Notes under the pieces: generated by a model
What the model saw: only the letters and a program-made list of their open reading frames with translations
The model's database searches: none
What the model was told of the DNA's origin: nothing
Part shown: positions 16,761 to 25,899 of the stretch, one piece after another
Numbering within the stretch: the first letter of the stretch is position 1
How the letters are laid out: each line of letters opens with the position of its first letter
Source of the DNA: Nocardia jiangxiensis NBRC 101359
GTDB taxonomy: Bacteria; Actinomycetota; Actinomycetes; Mycobacteriales; Mycobacteriaceae
Assembly (NCBI RefSeq): GCF_000308615.1
Contig: NZ_BAGB01000002.1
Span: forward strand, 1-64,000
DNA length: 64,000 bases
Reading direction: 5' to 3'
Translations under genes and position numbers: made by a program

Positions 16761-17630
16761 GTGAATCCCCAACCGCCCGCACCGACCTGTTTCCGCCACG
16801 CCGACCGGACCACCGGTCTGGCATGCACTCGGTGCGGGCGGCCTGCCTGCCCGGATTGCCTGCGCCAGGCCGCGGTCGGGCAACAGTGCGTGGAATGTGT
16901 GGCCCAGGGACAACGTGATGTGCGGCAGGTGCGCACGCCCGTGGGCGGCCCTGCCCCGACGCGGCCCACACCGTATGTGACCTATGCGCTGATCGCGCTG
17001 AACGTCGCCGTATTCGCGATCACCGCCGTCCAAGCGCACAGCGTCGCCGCCAACAGTTCGTCGAATCTGTTCCACGACTGGGTGCTCTGGCCGCAGGCGG
17101 TGGCGCACGGCCAGTGGATTCGCGTGGTCGGGGGCGGGTTCCTGCACTACGGCCCGCTGCATCTGGTGGTCAACATGTTCGCGCTGTACGTGCTCGGGCG
17201 CGACGCGGAGACGGTGCTGGGTCGCTGGCGCTACCTGGCGATCTATCTGACCTCGCTGCTCGGCGGCGCGGCCACGGTGATGTGGCTGGCCCCGAACGAC
17301 GAGACCGCAGGGGCATCGGGGGCCATCTTCGGACTGTTCGGCGCGCTGACCGTCGTACTGCTGCGACTGCGGCGCAGTCCCACACAGATGCTGGTCGTGA
17401 TCGGGATCAACCTGATCATCAGCATTTCGGTGCCGGGCATCTCGCTGTGGGGTCACCTCGGCGGCCTGGCCGCGGGCACGCTGGCCACGGTCGGATTGCT
17501 GTACGGACCGCAGTGGCTGCGGGTTCGCACGCAGGAGACGGGACTGCGGGTCGGATGGGCCGCCGTGGCGCTGGTCGCCGTGCTGGCGCTCATGCTGATC
17601 GGCGGGGCCGCCGCGTCGCTCGCTTCCTGA
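16761..17630 (+). CDS. Rhomboid-family intramembrane serine protease with N-terminal zinc finger
   Basis: The 289-aa protein cleaves membrane proteins within the bilayer. Residues 8-46 hold a B-box-like cysteine cluster (CFRHADRTTGLACTRCGRPA, then CPDCL and CVECV). The rhomboid domain follows with GGGFLHYGPLHLVVNMFALY, the active-site motif GASGAIFGLFG and the catalytic His in WGHLGGLAAG, so the Ser-His dyad is complete. Six to seven membrane segments are visible. GTG 16761 is the start. Rv0110 is the mycobacterial relative. Confidence 0.92.
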   Translation: MNPQPPAPTCFRHADRTTGLACTRCGRPACPDCLRQAAVGQQCVECVAQGQRDVRQVRTPVGGPAPTRPTPYVTYALIALNVAVFAITAVQAHSVAANSSSNLFHDWVLWPQAVAHGQWIRVVGGGFLHYGPLHLVVNMFALYVLGRDAETVLGRWRYLAIYLTSLLGGAATVMWLAPNDETAGASGAIFGLFGALTVVLLRLRRSPTQMLVVIGINLIISISVPGISLWGHLGGLAAGTLATVGLLYGPQWLRVRTQETGLRVGWAAVALVAVLALMLIGGAAASLAS

Positions 17631-17654
17631 CCCGCGATACCCGCGATCGGCCGG

Positions 17655-18113
17655 TCAGTGCGTGGCCAGGCCGTGCGCTACGAGTGCGTCCAGGACATCT
17701 TGGGGATGTACGCCCAGATCCCAGCGACCGAAGATGAGCAAGCGGTCCTCACCGTCGTGCTCGACGTCGATCTCCAGATTCGGTGATTTACGCCCGAGCC
17801 GGCGAAAGCTCACCACCCGGGCCCGCAGGATCCGCTCCCGGGGGTACTCTGCCGCGCCCAGCAGCCCGCGCACGACCAGCACAGGGCGTTGACCGGGCAC
17901 GATGGTGATCCGTGGACGTTGCCGCAGCCCGACCGCGGTCAGTACCAACAGCAGAATCGCCGCGAGTCCGACCAGCAGCCGACTCGGTGCGTCGCCGGTG
18001 AACACGGCGGCCAGGGCCAGCACGATTCCGCCCACACCGGCCGTCACCAGAGCCAGGGGTGGAGTGGACCATTGCAGCCGGGACACCGGTTCGGATGCCG
18101 TCACGATCCCCAC
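17655..18113 (-). CDS. PH-domain membrane protein (Rv0010c-like)
   Basis: This 152-aa protein has two close membrane segments (PPLALVTAGVGGIVLALAAV and LLVGLAAILLLVLTAVGL) followed by a bacterial PH-like domain (about residues 68-148). Its position between ppiA/rhomboid and crgA matches Rv0010c. The function of this family is unknown; a role in envelope biology is inferred from the neighbourhood. Confidence 0.85.
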   Translation of the reverse strand: MGIVTASEPVSRLQWSTPPLALVTAGVGGIVLALAAVFTGDAPSRLLVGLAAILLLVLTAVGLRQRPRITIVPGQRPVLVVRGLLGAAEYPRERILRARVVSFRRLGRKSPNLEIDVEHDGEDRLLIFGRWDLGVHPQDVLDALVAHGLATH

Positions 18114-18190
18114 TCGCTCCTCGGTTTGTCCACAGGCTCATCCACAGGTGTGCATGAATAACACAGGTGTAAGCACGCGCCGCGCGAGAT

Positions 18191-18454
18191 TCAGCGCCAC
18201 CGCATCGTCATGACCAGGCCGACGACCATGAGCCCGAAGCCGATCAGGAAGTTCCAGGCGTCGAGGTTCGCCATCCAGGTGAGCTTGTCGCTGGCCAGGT
18301 AGTACACGATCAGCCAGGCCAGCCCGGCCAGCATGAAGCCGAGCATGATGCTGACGTACCAGACCGACGAGGGGCCGCCCTTGATCTTGACCGGGGTGCG
18401 ACTGGCAGGGTTGATCGTATAATCGGTCTTCTTGCGGACCTTCGACTTGGGCAT
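18191..18454 (-). CDS. crgA: Cell division protein CrgA
   Basis: The 87-aa protein has a basic cytosolic start ([20 protein letters not shown]), then two membrane helices ([22 protein letters not shown] without its last residues, and [17 protein letters not shown]). CrgA recruits and stabilises septal proteins such as FtsZ, FtsI and PbpA and is found throughout actinobacteria. Its place beside the pknAB/pbpA/rodA operon is conserved. Confidence 0.95.
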   Translation of the reverse strand: MPKSKVRKKTDYTINPASRTPVKIKGGPSSVWYVSIMLGFMLAGLAWLIVYYLASDKLTWMANLDAWNFLIGFGLMVVGLVMTMRWR

Positions 18455-18655
18455 GACGTCCTCGTATTCGGGTGCGGGTCGTACCGGCGGGGGCGTGCGC
18501 GCGCGACGCCCGGCGTCGCCGGTCTGCCTTCAGGCTATCCCAGCTGGGTGTACGTGCGTGGTCCGCGGTGCTCGCGAGCAGGTCACCCGGGCGTCGACGG
18601 GGCGGTGCGCAGGTATTCACGCGACGTCCGATCCGGCACCCCGTAGGCTTGCGCC

Positions 18656-19294
18656 ATGCGTGTACTGGTCGTCGACAACTACGACAGCTTCGTGTTCAAC
18701 CTGGTGCAGTACCTGGGCCAGCTGGGCGTCGAGGCCACGGTGTGGCGCAACGACGATCCACAGCTGGCGGATCCGGACCGGGTCGTCACCGAATTCGACG
18801 GTCTGTTGATCAGCCCGGGACCGGGGACGCCGGACCGCGCCGGGGCCAGTATCGAGCTGGTGCGCGCCTGCGCTCGCCATCGGGTTCCGCTGCTCGGCGT
18901 GTGCCTCGGGCACCAGGCGATCGGCGAGGCGTTCGGCGCGACGGTCACCCGCGCCGCCGAACTGCTGCACGGTAAGACCAGTTCGGTGTTCCACGTCGGC
19001 GCGGGTGTGCTGGCCGGGCTGCCGGATCCGTTCACCGCGACCCGCTATCACTCGCTCACCGTGCTCGAGGACACCCTCCCGGCGGAGATCGAGGTGCTCG
19101 GCCGGACCGAGAGCGGAATCGTGATGGCCATGCGGCATCGCACCCTGCCCATCCACGGCGTGCAGTTCCATCCCGAATCGGTGCTCACCCAGGGCGGGCA
19201 CCGGATGCTCGCCAACTGGCTCGAGGTCTGCGGCGAACGTCCGGCCGAAGGACTGATCGAGACGTTGGAGGCGGAGGTCGCGGCGCTGGTCTGA
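18656..19294 (+). CDS. Aminodeoxychorismate/anthranilate synthase glutamine amidotransferase subunit
   Basis: The 212-aa class I amidotransferase supplies ammonia from glutamine to a chorismate-using partner (PabB or TrpE). It has the oxyanion motif SPGPGTPDRAG, the nucleophile Cys in LLGVCLGHQAIGEAFG (about residue 82), and the His-Glu pair in GVQFHPESVLTQGG. Known relatives here are named TrpG or PabA (Rv0013). The last 20 residues are an acidic helix. No trpE/pabB gene is next door, so which partner it serves cannot be settled. Confidence 0.92.
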   Translation: MRVLVVDNYDSFVFNLVQYLGQLGVEATVWRNDDPQLADPDRVVTEFDGLLISPGPGTPDRAGASIELVRACARHRVPLLGVCLGHQAIGEAFGATVTRAAELLHGKTSSVFHVGAGVLAGLPDPFTATRYHSLTVLEDTLPAEIEVLGRTESGIVMAMRHRTLPIHGVQFHPESVLTQGGHRMLANWLEVCGERPAEGLIETLEAEVAALV

Positions 19295-19353
19295 ACCGCG
19301 TCGTGAGGTGAGGAGTCTCGTGCGGCTTATGACGAGGTCGAGTGGGTGCAGTC

Positions 19354-20061
19354 ATGAGTGGTGACGACCACCGGCGACCGTATGTGCTGCTGTCCGCCGC
19401 GGTCAGCCTCGACGGTTACCTCGACGATGCGAGCCCGGACCGGCTGCTGTTGTCCAATCCCGCGGATTTCGACCGGGTCGACGCGGTGCGCGCGGATTCC
19501 GACGCGATCCTGGTCGGCGCGCAGACCCTGCGCAGCGACAATCCCCGGCTGCTGGTCACCGATCCGGATCGTCGCGCCCGGCGGATCGCCGCCGGAAAAC
19601 CGGAGTACCCGGTGAAGGTCACCGTCAGCGCGCGCGGTGACCTGGACCCGGCCCTGCGCGTGTGGCATCACGGCGGCGACAAAATCGTCTACACCACCGG
19701 CCTCGGCGCGAGCCGGCTCGGCGACCGGCTCTCCGGTCTCGCCGACGTGGTATCCCTCGGTGCCACAATCGATTTCGGCACACTGCTGGACGACCTCGGT
19801 CGGCGCGGCATCACCCGTCTGATGGTCGAGGGCGGGGGGCGCACCCACACCGCCTTCCTGTCCGCCGCCCTCGCCGACGAACTCCTGCTGGCCGTGGCCC
19901 CCATCCTGGTGGGCGATTCCAGCGCGCCCCGATTCCTGCATCCGGCCGCCTATCCGGGGGGTTCCGGCCACCGAATGGAGTTGGCCGATGTGACCCGTGT
20001 CGGGGATATCGCCGTGCTGCGCTACCTGCCCAAGGGGCACGATGCCATCGTCGGGATCTGA
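19354..20061 (+). CDS. RibD C-terminal-like (dihydrofolate-reductase fold) pyrimidine reductase
   Basis: The 235-aa NADPH-dependent reductase has the RibD_C fold: LLSAAVSLDGYLDD at the start, SDAILVGAQTLRSDNPRLL for nucleotide binding, and LMVEGGGRTHTAFLSA in the second half. In riboflavin synthesis this activity is usually fused to a deaminase; here a deaminase gene follows separately. It may serve riboflavin, a related pyrimidine or folate-like substrate. ATG 19354 is chosen; GTG 19342 is possible. A broken copy of its own tail lies directly downstream. Confidence 0.85.
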   Translation: MSGDDHRRPYVLLSAAVSLDGYLDDASPDRLLLSNPADFDRVDAVRADSDAILVGAQTLRSDNPRLLVTDPDRRARRIAAGKPEYPVKVTVSARGDLDPALRVWHHGGDKIVYTTGLGASRLGDRLSGLADVVSLGATIDFGTLLDDLGRRGITRLMVEGGGRTHTAFLSAALADELLLAVAPILVGDSSAPRFLHPAAYPGGSGHRMELADVTRVGDIAVLRYLPKGHDAIVGI

Positions 20062-20070
20062 ACCCTTCCG

Positions 20071-20270
20071 ATCGTCGACTCGGCCGACGAGTTCTCGCTT
20101 GCCATAGCCCCGATCCTGGCGGGCGACTTCACCGCCCCCTGCATCCGGCGACCCGTCCGAGCGGATCACGGAGCAGAATGGATGTGGCTGACCTGGCCTG
20201 CGTCGTAGATGTCGCGCCACTGCGTCGACTGCCGGACAGCGATACTGCCGCCGCGACCGTCGACGAGTAG
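20071..20270 (+). pseudogene. Degraded copy of the reductase C-terminus
   Basis: Translation in the frame of 20071 gives ADEFSLAIAPILAGDFTAP, which matches ADELLLAVAPILVGDSSAP in the intact reductase upstream. After a frameshift, the frame of 20178 gives RMDVADLACVVDVAPLRRLP, matching RMELADVTRVGDIAVLRYLP. Order and spacing correspond, so this is a decayed duplicate of the last 50-60 codons. It has no start codon of its own. Confidence 0.75.
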
Positions 20271-20418
20271 AGTTTGCCACTGGCACAACAGATTTCGTGA
20301 TCGGACGGTATTCGAACCGAGTGGCCGCGCCGCGGCTCGCGAAGAATGGTGAGGGGTGCGGACCTGTTCTCGGAAGGTTCGGCTACCGACCCGCAACGCA
20401 GCGAAAAGGAGCATCGAT

Positions 20419-20892
20419 ATGTCCGCTGAAGACTCGGAGGGGCTGGACAGTGTGCGGCGTCGGATGCGGCACGCGATCGAACTGGCTCGGCTGTGCCCGA
20501 AGAGTCCGGGGGCGTTCTCGGTCGGGGCGGTGATCGTCGACGAGAACGATATCGAACTCGCACACGGGTATTCGCGCGAGACCGATGAGAAGGTGCACGC
20601 CGAGGAGTCCGCGCTGAACAAGCTCGCCGACGATCCACGTCTGGCGCACGCGACGCTGTACAGCACCCTGGAGCCCTGCTCGCAGCGCGCTTCCAAGGAT
20701 CGCGTGCCGTGCACGGATCGGATTCTGGCGGCCGGGATCCGCCGGGTGGTCATCGCCTGGCGAGAGCCGTCCACCTTCGTCGCGGACTGCGTCGGAGTGG
20801 AGAAACTGCGGGAACACGGTGTCGAGGTGATCGAACTGCCCGATATGGCCGAGGAGGCCATGTCGATGAACCGCCACCTCGAACTCGGCTGA
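20419..20892 (+). CDS. Cytidine/deoxycytidylate deaminase-family protein, RibD-N-like
   Basis: The 157-aa zinc deaminase has the two metal motifs: HAEES (about residues 61-65; the catalytic Glu is in HAE) and EPCSQRASKDRVPC (about 83-96). The spacing of the second Cys pair is that of RibD-type deaminases rather than cytidine deaminases. AAAAGGAG at 20402-20409 gives a strong ribosome site for ATG 20419. It may act with the separate reductase upstream. It is convergent with pknB. Confidence 0.85.
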   Translation: MSAEDSEGLDSVRRRMRHAIELARLCPKSPGAFSVGAVIVDENDIELAHGYSRETDEKVHAEESALNKLADDPRLAHATLYSTLEPCSQRASKDRVPCTDRILAAGIRRVVIAWREPSTFVADCVGVEKLREHGVEVIELPDMAEEAMSMNRHLELG

Positions 20893-20940
20893 ATCGTGTT
20901 CCGAGCCAGGAGTGTTCACCCGGCTCGACTCACGCCCGGC

Positions 20941-22824
20941 TCACGGCGGGCCGAGCACTCCCGTGACGATCGTTATCGTCGCATCCTTGGAGATCGTCGA
21001 ATTCGCCTTCGGCTGCTGATCGACGATCCGCCCGACGCTCGCGGCATCGAAGGTGCCCTGGGTGGTCTGGCTGATCTGGCCGACGCCGCCGGTCCATCCG
21101 GCCGCACGCAATTTGTCCAGGGCCTGCGATGAGGTCAGTCCGGACAGATTCGGCATGGTGATCTGATCGCTGGACACCTGCACGGTCACGGTCGAGCCCT
21201 TGTCCGCCATCGAACCGCCCGGCGGATCGGTGGCGATCACCTCACCGCTGGGACGCGATGAGGGTACCTTCTGCACGAGCACCTTGAAACCACTGCTGTC
21301 GGTCAGGTTCGGCTCGGCCACGGTGAGCGACTGACCCACCACCTGCGGCACCCGCACCTGATCCGGACCCTTGCCCAGGGAGATGGTGACCTTACTGCCC
21401 GCATCGATCTTCGATCCCTCGGGCGGATTCTGGTTCACCACCTTGTCCTTGTCCTCGACGCTGGACGCATCGCGGCCGACCTTCGGATCCAGCTGCAGTC
21501 CCAACGCGCTGAGTTGCTGCTCGGCCTGCTGCTGGGTCAGCCGGGCCAGCCGGGGCACCGGGATCTGCGCCGGACCGGTGGACACCTGCACGGTGACGGT
21601 GCTGCCCTTCGGCGCGCGCGAACCGCCCAGCGGCTGCGTCTCGATGACGTTCCCGCTCGCGGTCTTGCCGTCGGACTTCTGCTGAATGGCCACCGAGAAT
21701 CCGGCCTTCTGCAATTCGTCCTGCGCCTGGGCCGCCGGCCGGTTCGCCAGATCCGGGATGCCCACCTGATTGAAACTGCTGCCCGGCCCGAGGAACACCC
21801 AGTACAGCGCTACCAGCACCACCACGACACCGGCGGCGGCACCGCCGATCATCATGGTGCGCCGCGGATCCCGCGGGCGGGGCGCCTCGGTGTCCTCCGA
21901 GTCCTCCTCCGAACGCGGTGCGTCGACCGCGCCGAGGAACGTCGTGCGATCCTCCTCGGTCATCACCGTCGGCGCCTGCGGTTTCTGCCCGCCGAGCACC
22001 CGGATCAGATCCGAACGCATCTCCGCGGCCGTCTGATAGCGGTTCGCCGGATTCTTGCTCATCGCCTTGAGCACGACCGAATCCAACTCGCGCGGCACGC
22101 CCGCATGGACGTTGGAGGGCAGTTGCGGATCCTCGCGAACGTGCTGATACGCCACCGCAACCGGGGAATCGCCGGTGAAAGGCGGTTCGCCGGTGAGGAT
22201 TTCGTACAGCACACAGCCGACCGAATAGACGTCCGAGCGGGCGTCGACCTGTTCGCCGCGGGCCTGCTCGGGCGAAAGGTACTGCGCGGTACCGATGACC
22301 GCGGCGGTCTGCGTCATCGGATTGGAGCTGTCGGCGATCGCGCGGGCGATGCCGAAGTCCATCACCTTCACCGCGCCCTGCCGGTTGATCATGATGTTGG
22401 CCGGCTTCATGTCGCGGTGCACGATGCCGTTCTTGTGGCTGAAGTCCAGTGCGGCGCACACGTCCGCGATGATCTCCATCGCGCGGCGCGGAGCCAGCGG
22501 GCCACTGCCGCGCACCATATCGCGCAACGTGTCGCCGTCCACGTACTCCATCACGATGTACGGCAGCGGACCGCCGTCCACCTCCGCCTCACCGGTGTCG
22601 TACACCGCGACGATGGCCGGATGATTCAGCGCGGCGGCATTCTGCGCCTCACGTTTGAACCGCAGATAGAAAGTGGGGTCGCGGGCCAGATCGGCGCGCA
22701 GCACCTTGATGGCGACATCGCGGCCCAGCCGTTCGTCCCGGGCCTTGTGGACCTCGGACATTCCACCGAATCCGATGATCTCGCCGAGCTCATAGCGAGA
22801 AGACAGATTCTTCGGGGTGGTCAT
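20941..22824 (-). CDS. pknB: Serine/threonine protein kinase PknB with PASTA domains
   Basis: The 627-aa transmembrane kinase senses muropeptides or lipid II and controls cell growth. The cytosolic kinase domain (1-280) has Gly-loop [11 protein letters not shown], Lys40 in [21 protein letters not shown] and the activation loop with [18 protein letters not shown] linker is followed by one membrane helix ([18 protein letters not shown], about 335-352) and four external PASTA repeats (about 355-625). All catalytic residues are present. It overlaps pknA by four bases and is the last gene of the kinase-phosphatase-shape operon. Confidence 0.97.
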   Translation of the reverse strand: MTTPKNLSSRYELGEIIGFGGMSEVHKARDERLGRDVAIKVLRADLARDPTFYLRFKREAQNAAALNHPAIVAVYDTGEAEVDGGPLPYIVMEYVDGDTLRDMVRGSGPLAPRRAMEIIADVCAALDFSHKNGIVHRDMKPANIMINRQGAVKVMDFGIARAIADSSNPMTQTAAVIGTAQYLSPEQARGEQVDARSDVYSVGCVLYEILTGEPPFTGDSPVAVAYQHVREDPQLPSNVHAGVPRELDSVVLKAMSKNPANRYQTAAEMRSDLIRVLGGQKPQAPTVMTEEDRTTFLGAVDAPRSEEDSEDTEAPRPRDPRRTMMIGGAAAGVVVVLVALYWVFLGPGSSFNQVGIPDLANRPAAQAQDELQKAGFSVAIQQKSDGKTASGNVIETQPLGGSRAPKGSTVTVQVSTGPAQIPVPRLARLTQQQAEQQLSALGLQLDPKVGRDASSVEDKDKVVNQNPPEGSKIDAGSKVTISLGKGPDQVRVPQVVGQSLTVAEPNLTDSSGFKVLVQKVPSSRPSGEVIATDPPGGSMADKGSTVTVQVSSDQITMPNLSGLTSSQALDKLRAAGWTGGVGQISQTTQGTFDAASVGRIVDQQPKANSTISKDATITIVTGVLGPP

Positions 22825-24395
22825 GGCTGTCCTTGTGAGGAGGTGTCCGGCGGGCTGACGTCGGTGTACTGGTCGTGCGAATGGTGAGTGGGATAGCTGT
22901 TCTGGGTGTAGCCGTTGTGGCTGTACCCGTTCTGGCTGTATCCGTTCATTCCCGGAACGCCCGGCAACGATGGTATGTCCACCGAGGGGTATGTCGAGTC
23001 ATCCGTGGCCCACGGCGGCAGGTTCGAATGATGCCGCCCGTTGGTGGTCGTGGTGGGTTCATCGGTGGTCGTGGTGGCGCCGGTGGTCGTGGGCGGCGCG
23101 CTCGTCGTGGTGGGCGGCGCGGTCGTGGTCGTCTCGACCGGGGGAACCACATGTCTGGTCGTGGTGGGTTCCTCGGTGGTGGTCGGCGCTTCGGTCGTCG
23201 TGGTCGGCGCCGGGGCGGTGGTGGTGTGGGTGACCACCGGCGTGACCGACGGCTGCGGAGGACTGCCACTGAGCAGCACCCACGCCGCCGCACCGCCCAG
23301 CACCAGCGCGCCGATGCCCAGGCCGAGCATCCACTTGGTGGTGCGGCTCATGCCGGGTTCGTCCTCGTACGGCAGGTCGTCGTCCGGGTGACCGGGCATC
23401 GCGCTGGTCGCTCCGATCGGACGCGCCCCCGGCCGTTGGGAATTCGAGTAGCGATCCTCGTAGTCGCGGGGCAGGACCGTGGTCGCGCCGGTCGGCGGCG
23501 GAGGCAGGACCCGTGCCGCACCGCCCTGCGGCGTCGAACCCATGGTGCGCGGCATCGGCGGACGTCGCCCGGAGCGCACCGCGGCCACGGCGTCGGCGAA
23601 CTCGCCGCCACTGCCGTACCGCTGCGACGGATCCTTGGCCATGGTGATCTCGATAAGCTCGCGCACATTCGGCGGCAGATCCGAGGGCATCGGCGGCGGG
23701 GTGTCGCGGACGTGTTTCATCGCCACGGTCAACGCGCCGTCACCGCTGAACGGGCGATGCCCGGCCAGCGCCTCGTAGCCCACCACGCCCAGCGAGTACA
23801 CGTCACTGGACGAGGTGGCGTCCTCGCCGGTGGCCTGCTCGGGCGCGATGTACTGGGCGGTGCCCATCACCATGCCGGTCTTGGTCACCGGTGAGGCGTC
23901 CACCGCTTTGGCGATGCCGAAATCGGTGATCTTCACCTGACCCGTCGGGGTGACCAGGATGTTGCCCGGTTTCACGTCGCGGTGCACGACGCCCGCGGCA
24001 TGCGCCACCTCGAGTGCCCGGCTGGTCTGCTCGAGCATGTCCAGGCCCTGCACCACCGACAGGCGGCCGAGCCGGTTCAGCACCGCGTTGAGCGGTTCGC
24101 CCTGCACGAGTTCCATGACCAGATAGGCGGTTTCGCCGCCCTGCGGGTCCAGGGTTTCGCCGTAGTCGTAAATTCCGGCGATACCCGGGTGGTTGAGCTG
24201 CGCGGTGGTCTTCGCTTCGGTCCGGAACCGGTGCCGGAACGTCGGGTCGGCGGAGAATTCGGCCTTGAGCACCTTGACCGCCACCCGGCGGTCCAGCCGG
24301 GTGTCCAGCGCCTCCCACACCTGGCCCATACCGCCGGTGGCGATCAGGCGTTGCAGTCTGTAGCGGTCCGCGATCAACGCACCGTTGGTCAACAT
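22821..24395 (-). CDS. pknA: Serine/threonine protein kinase PknA
   Basis: The 524-aa kinase works with PknB in cell shape and division control. The kinase domain occupies residues 1-275: Gly-loop [11 protein letters not shown], Lys41 in [25 protein letters not shown] and [10 protein letters not shown]. One membrane helix ([19 protein letters not shown], about 355-373) follows, then an external Thr/Pro-rich tract and a C-terminal run of five related NGYSxNGY-type units. There are no PASTA domains, as in other PknA proteins. It follows pbpA by 40 bp and overlaps pknB by four bases. Confidence 0.97.
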   Translation of the reverse strand: MLTNGALIADRYRLQRLIATGGMGQVWEALDTRLDRRVAVKVLKAEFSADPTFRHRFRTEAKTTAQLNHPGIAGIYDYGETLDPQGGETAYLVMELVQGEPLNAVLNRLGRLSVVQGLDMLEQTSRALEVAHAAGVVHRDVKPGNILVTPTGQVKITDFGIAKAVDASPVTKTGMVMGTAQYIAPEQATGEDATSSSDVYSLGVVGYEALAGHRPFSGDGALTVAMKHVRDTPPPMPSDLPPNVRELIEITMAKDPSQRYGSGGEFADAVAAVRSGRRPPMPRTMGSTPQGGAARVLPPPPTGATTVLPRDYEDRYSNSQRPGARPIGATSAMPGHPDDDLPYEDEPGMSRTTKWMLGLGIGALVLGGAAAWVLLSGSPPQPSVTPVVTHTTTAPAPTTTTEAPTTTEEPTTTRHVVPPVETTTTAPPTTTSAPPTTTGATTTTDEPTTTTNGRHHSNLPPWATDDSTYPSVDIPSLPGVPGMNGYSQNGYSHNGYTQNSYPTHHSHDQYTDVSPPDTSSQGQP

Positions 24396-24435
24396 GGGAG
24401 CCCCCGTAGGCCTGTGTACTCGATCATCGTCTCGT

Positions 24436-25899
24436 TCAGCTCCCCTGCAGGCCGGCCTCGAGCACGGCTCGTCCGACGGGGGATGCCACGAAACCTCCGG
24501 TGCCCTTCAGGCCCATGTTGCCGCCGTTCTCCACGACGACCGCGATGGCGATCTTCGGGTTCTGCGCAGGTGCGAATCCGATGTACCAGCAGTGCGCCGG
24601 TGTGGTGCCCGGATTCGCGCCGTGTTCGGCGGTACCGGTCTTGGACGCGATCTGGAACGAAGTGGTGTTGCCCTGGAACGTGTTCTTCTCCGAGTCGATC
24701 ATCATATTCGTCAGCGTCGAGGCCACCTGGGGGCTGATCGCCTGACCGACCGACACCGGTTTGGTCTTGGACAGTTCGGACAGATCCGGCCCCTGGGTCT
24801 GATCCACCAGATGCGGTTCCATCCGGACGCCGCCGTTGGCGACGGTGGCCGCGACGACCGCGTCGTCCAGCGGAGTGATGGCCACGTCGCGCTGGCCGAT
24901 GCTGCTCTGCGCGAGGGATGCCTCGTCCGGGATCGTGCCGACGGTGCTGTCGGCCACCGGCATCGGAACTCCCGAATGGGTGCCGATGCCGAACGCCGCC
25001 GCGGTGTCCTTGAGTTTGGCCGCGCCCACCTTCATGCCGATCTGGGCGAACGCGGTGTTGCAGGACAGCGCGAAGGCCTCCTCCATCGTCGTGGTGGCGC
25101 CGTTGCCGCAGTGTTCGCCGTCGAAGTTCTCCAGCGTGGTGTTGGTGTCGGGCAACGTGATTCGCGGATCGGCGGTGAACTGGTCGGAGGTCTGGATGCC
25201 CGAGGCCAGGGCCGCGGCCGAGGTGATCACCTTGAATGAGGATCCCGGCGGATAGGTCTGCGAGATGGCGCGGTTCAGCAGCGGCTGCTTCTGGTCGGAG
25301 CTGAGCTGCTCCCACGCCTTGGTACTGCTCGCGCCGTCGTGCGAGGCCAGCTGATTCGGGTCGTAGCTCGGCGTGGAGACCATGGCCAGGATGCGGCCCG
25401 TGCTGGGTTCGATGGCGACCACCGAACCGGTGTACCCATTCTTGGTCAGCTGGTCGTAGGCGACCTTCTGCATCACCGGGTTGATGGTGGTCACGACGTT
25501 GCCGCCGCGCGGGTCGCGGCCGGAGATCAGGTCGATCAGGCGACGGCCGAACAGTTTGCTGTCCGATCCGTTGAGCACCGAATCCTCGGCGAGTTCGAGT
25601 TCGGTGCGGCCGTACTGCATCGAGTAGAAGCCGGTCACCGGTGCATAGGCCATCGGATCGGTCGGGTAGGTGCGCAGGTACTTGTACCGGTCGTCGGTGG
25701 AGATCGAACTGGCCAGCACCGTGCCCGAGGCCGAGATCTGCCCGCGCTGGCGGGAGTACTCGTCCAGCAGCACCCGCGAATTGCGCGGATCGCTGCGCAG
25801 GCTGTCGGCCTTGATCACCTGGACGTAGGTCGCGTTGAGCAGCAGGGCGACGGTCATCAGCATGACGGCCATGGCGACGCGGCGCAGTGGTGTGTTCAT
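24436..25899 (-). CDS. pbpA: Penicillin-binding protein A (transpeptidase)
   Basis: The 487-aa class B PBP crosslinks peptidoglycan at the septum and pole. An N-terminal membrane anchor ([20 protein letters not shown]) leads into a dimerisation domain and a transpeptidase domain with SxxK in [11 protein letters not shown], SxN in [10 protein letters not shown], and KTG in [10 protein letters not shown]. All three active-site motifs are present. PbpA is a PknB substrate in mycobacteria. It overlaps rodA by four bases. Confidence 0.96.
   Translation of the reverse strand: MNTPLRRVAMAVMLMTVALLLNATYVQVIKADSLRSDPRNSRVLLDEYSRQRGQISASGTVLASSISTDDRYKYLRTYPTDPMAYAPVTGFYSMQYGRTELELAEDSVLNGSDSKLFGRRLIDLISGRDPRGGNVVTTINPVMQKVAYDQLTKNGYTGSVVAIEPSTGRILAMVSTPSYDPNQLASHDGASSTKAWEQLSSDQKQPLLNRAISQTYPPGSSFKVITSAAALASGIQTSDQFTADPRITLPDTNTTLENFDGEHCGNGATTTMEEAFALSCNTAFAQIGMKVGAAKLKDTAAAFGIGTHSGVPMPVADSTVGTIPDEASLAQSSIGQRDVAITPLDDAVVAATVANGGVRMEPHLVDQTQGPDLSELSKTKPVSVGQAISPQVASTLTNMMIDSEKNTFQGNTTSFQIASKTGTAEHGANPGTTPAHCWYIGFAPAQNPKIAIAVVVENGGNMGLKGTGGFVASPVGRAVLEAGLQGS

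Noticed and set aside
18125..18150. Two TCCACAG repeats upstream of the PH-domain gene
   Set aside because: They resemble DnaA boxes but do not match the full consensus, and nothing around them looks like an origin.
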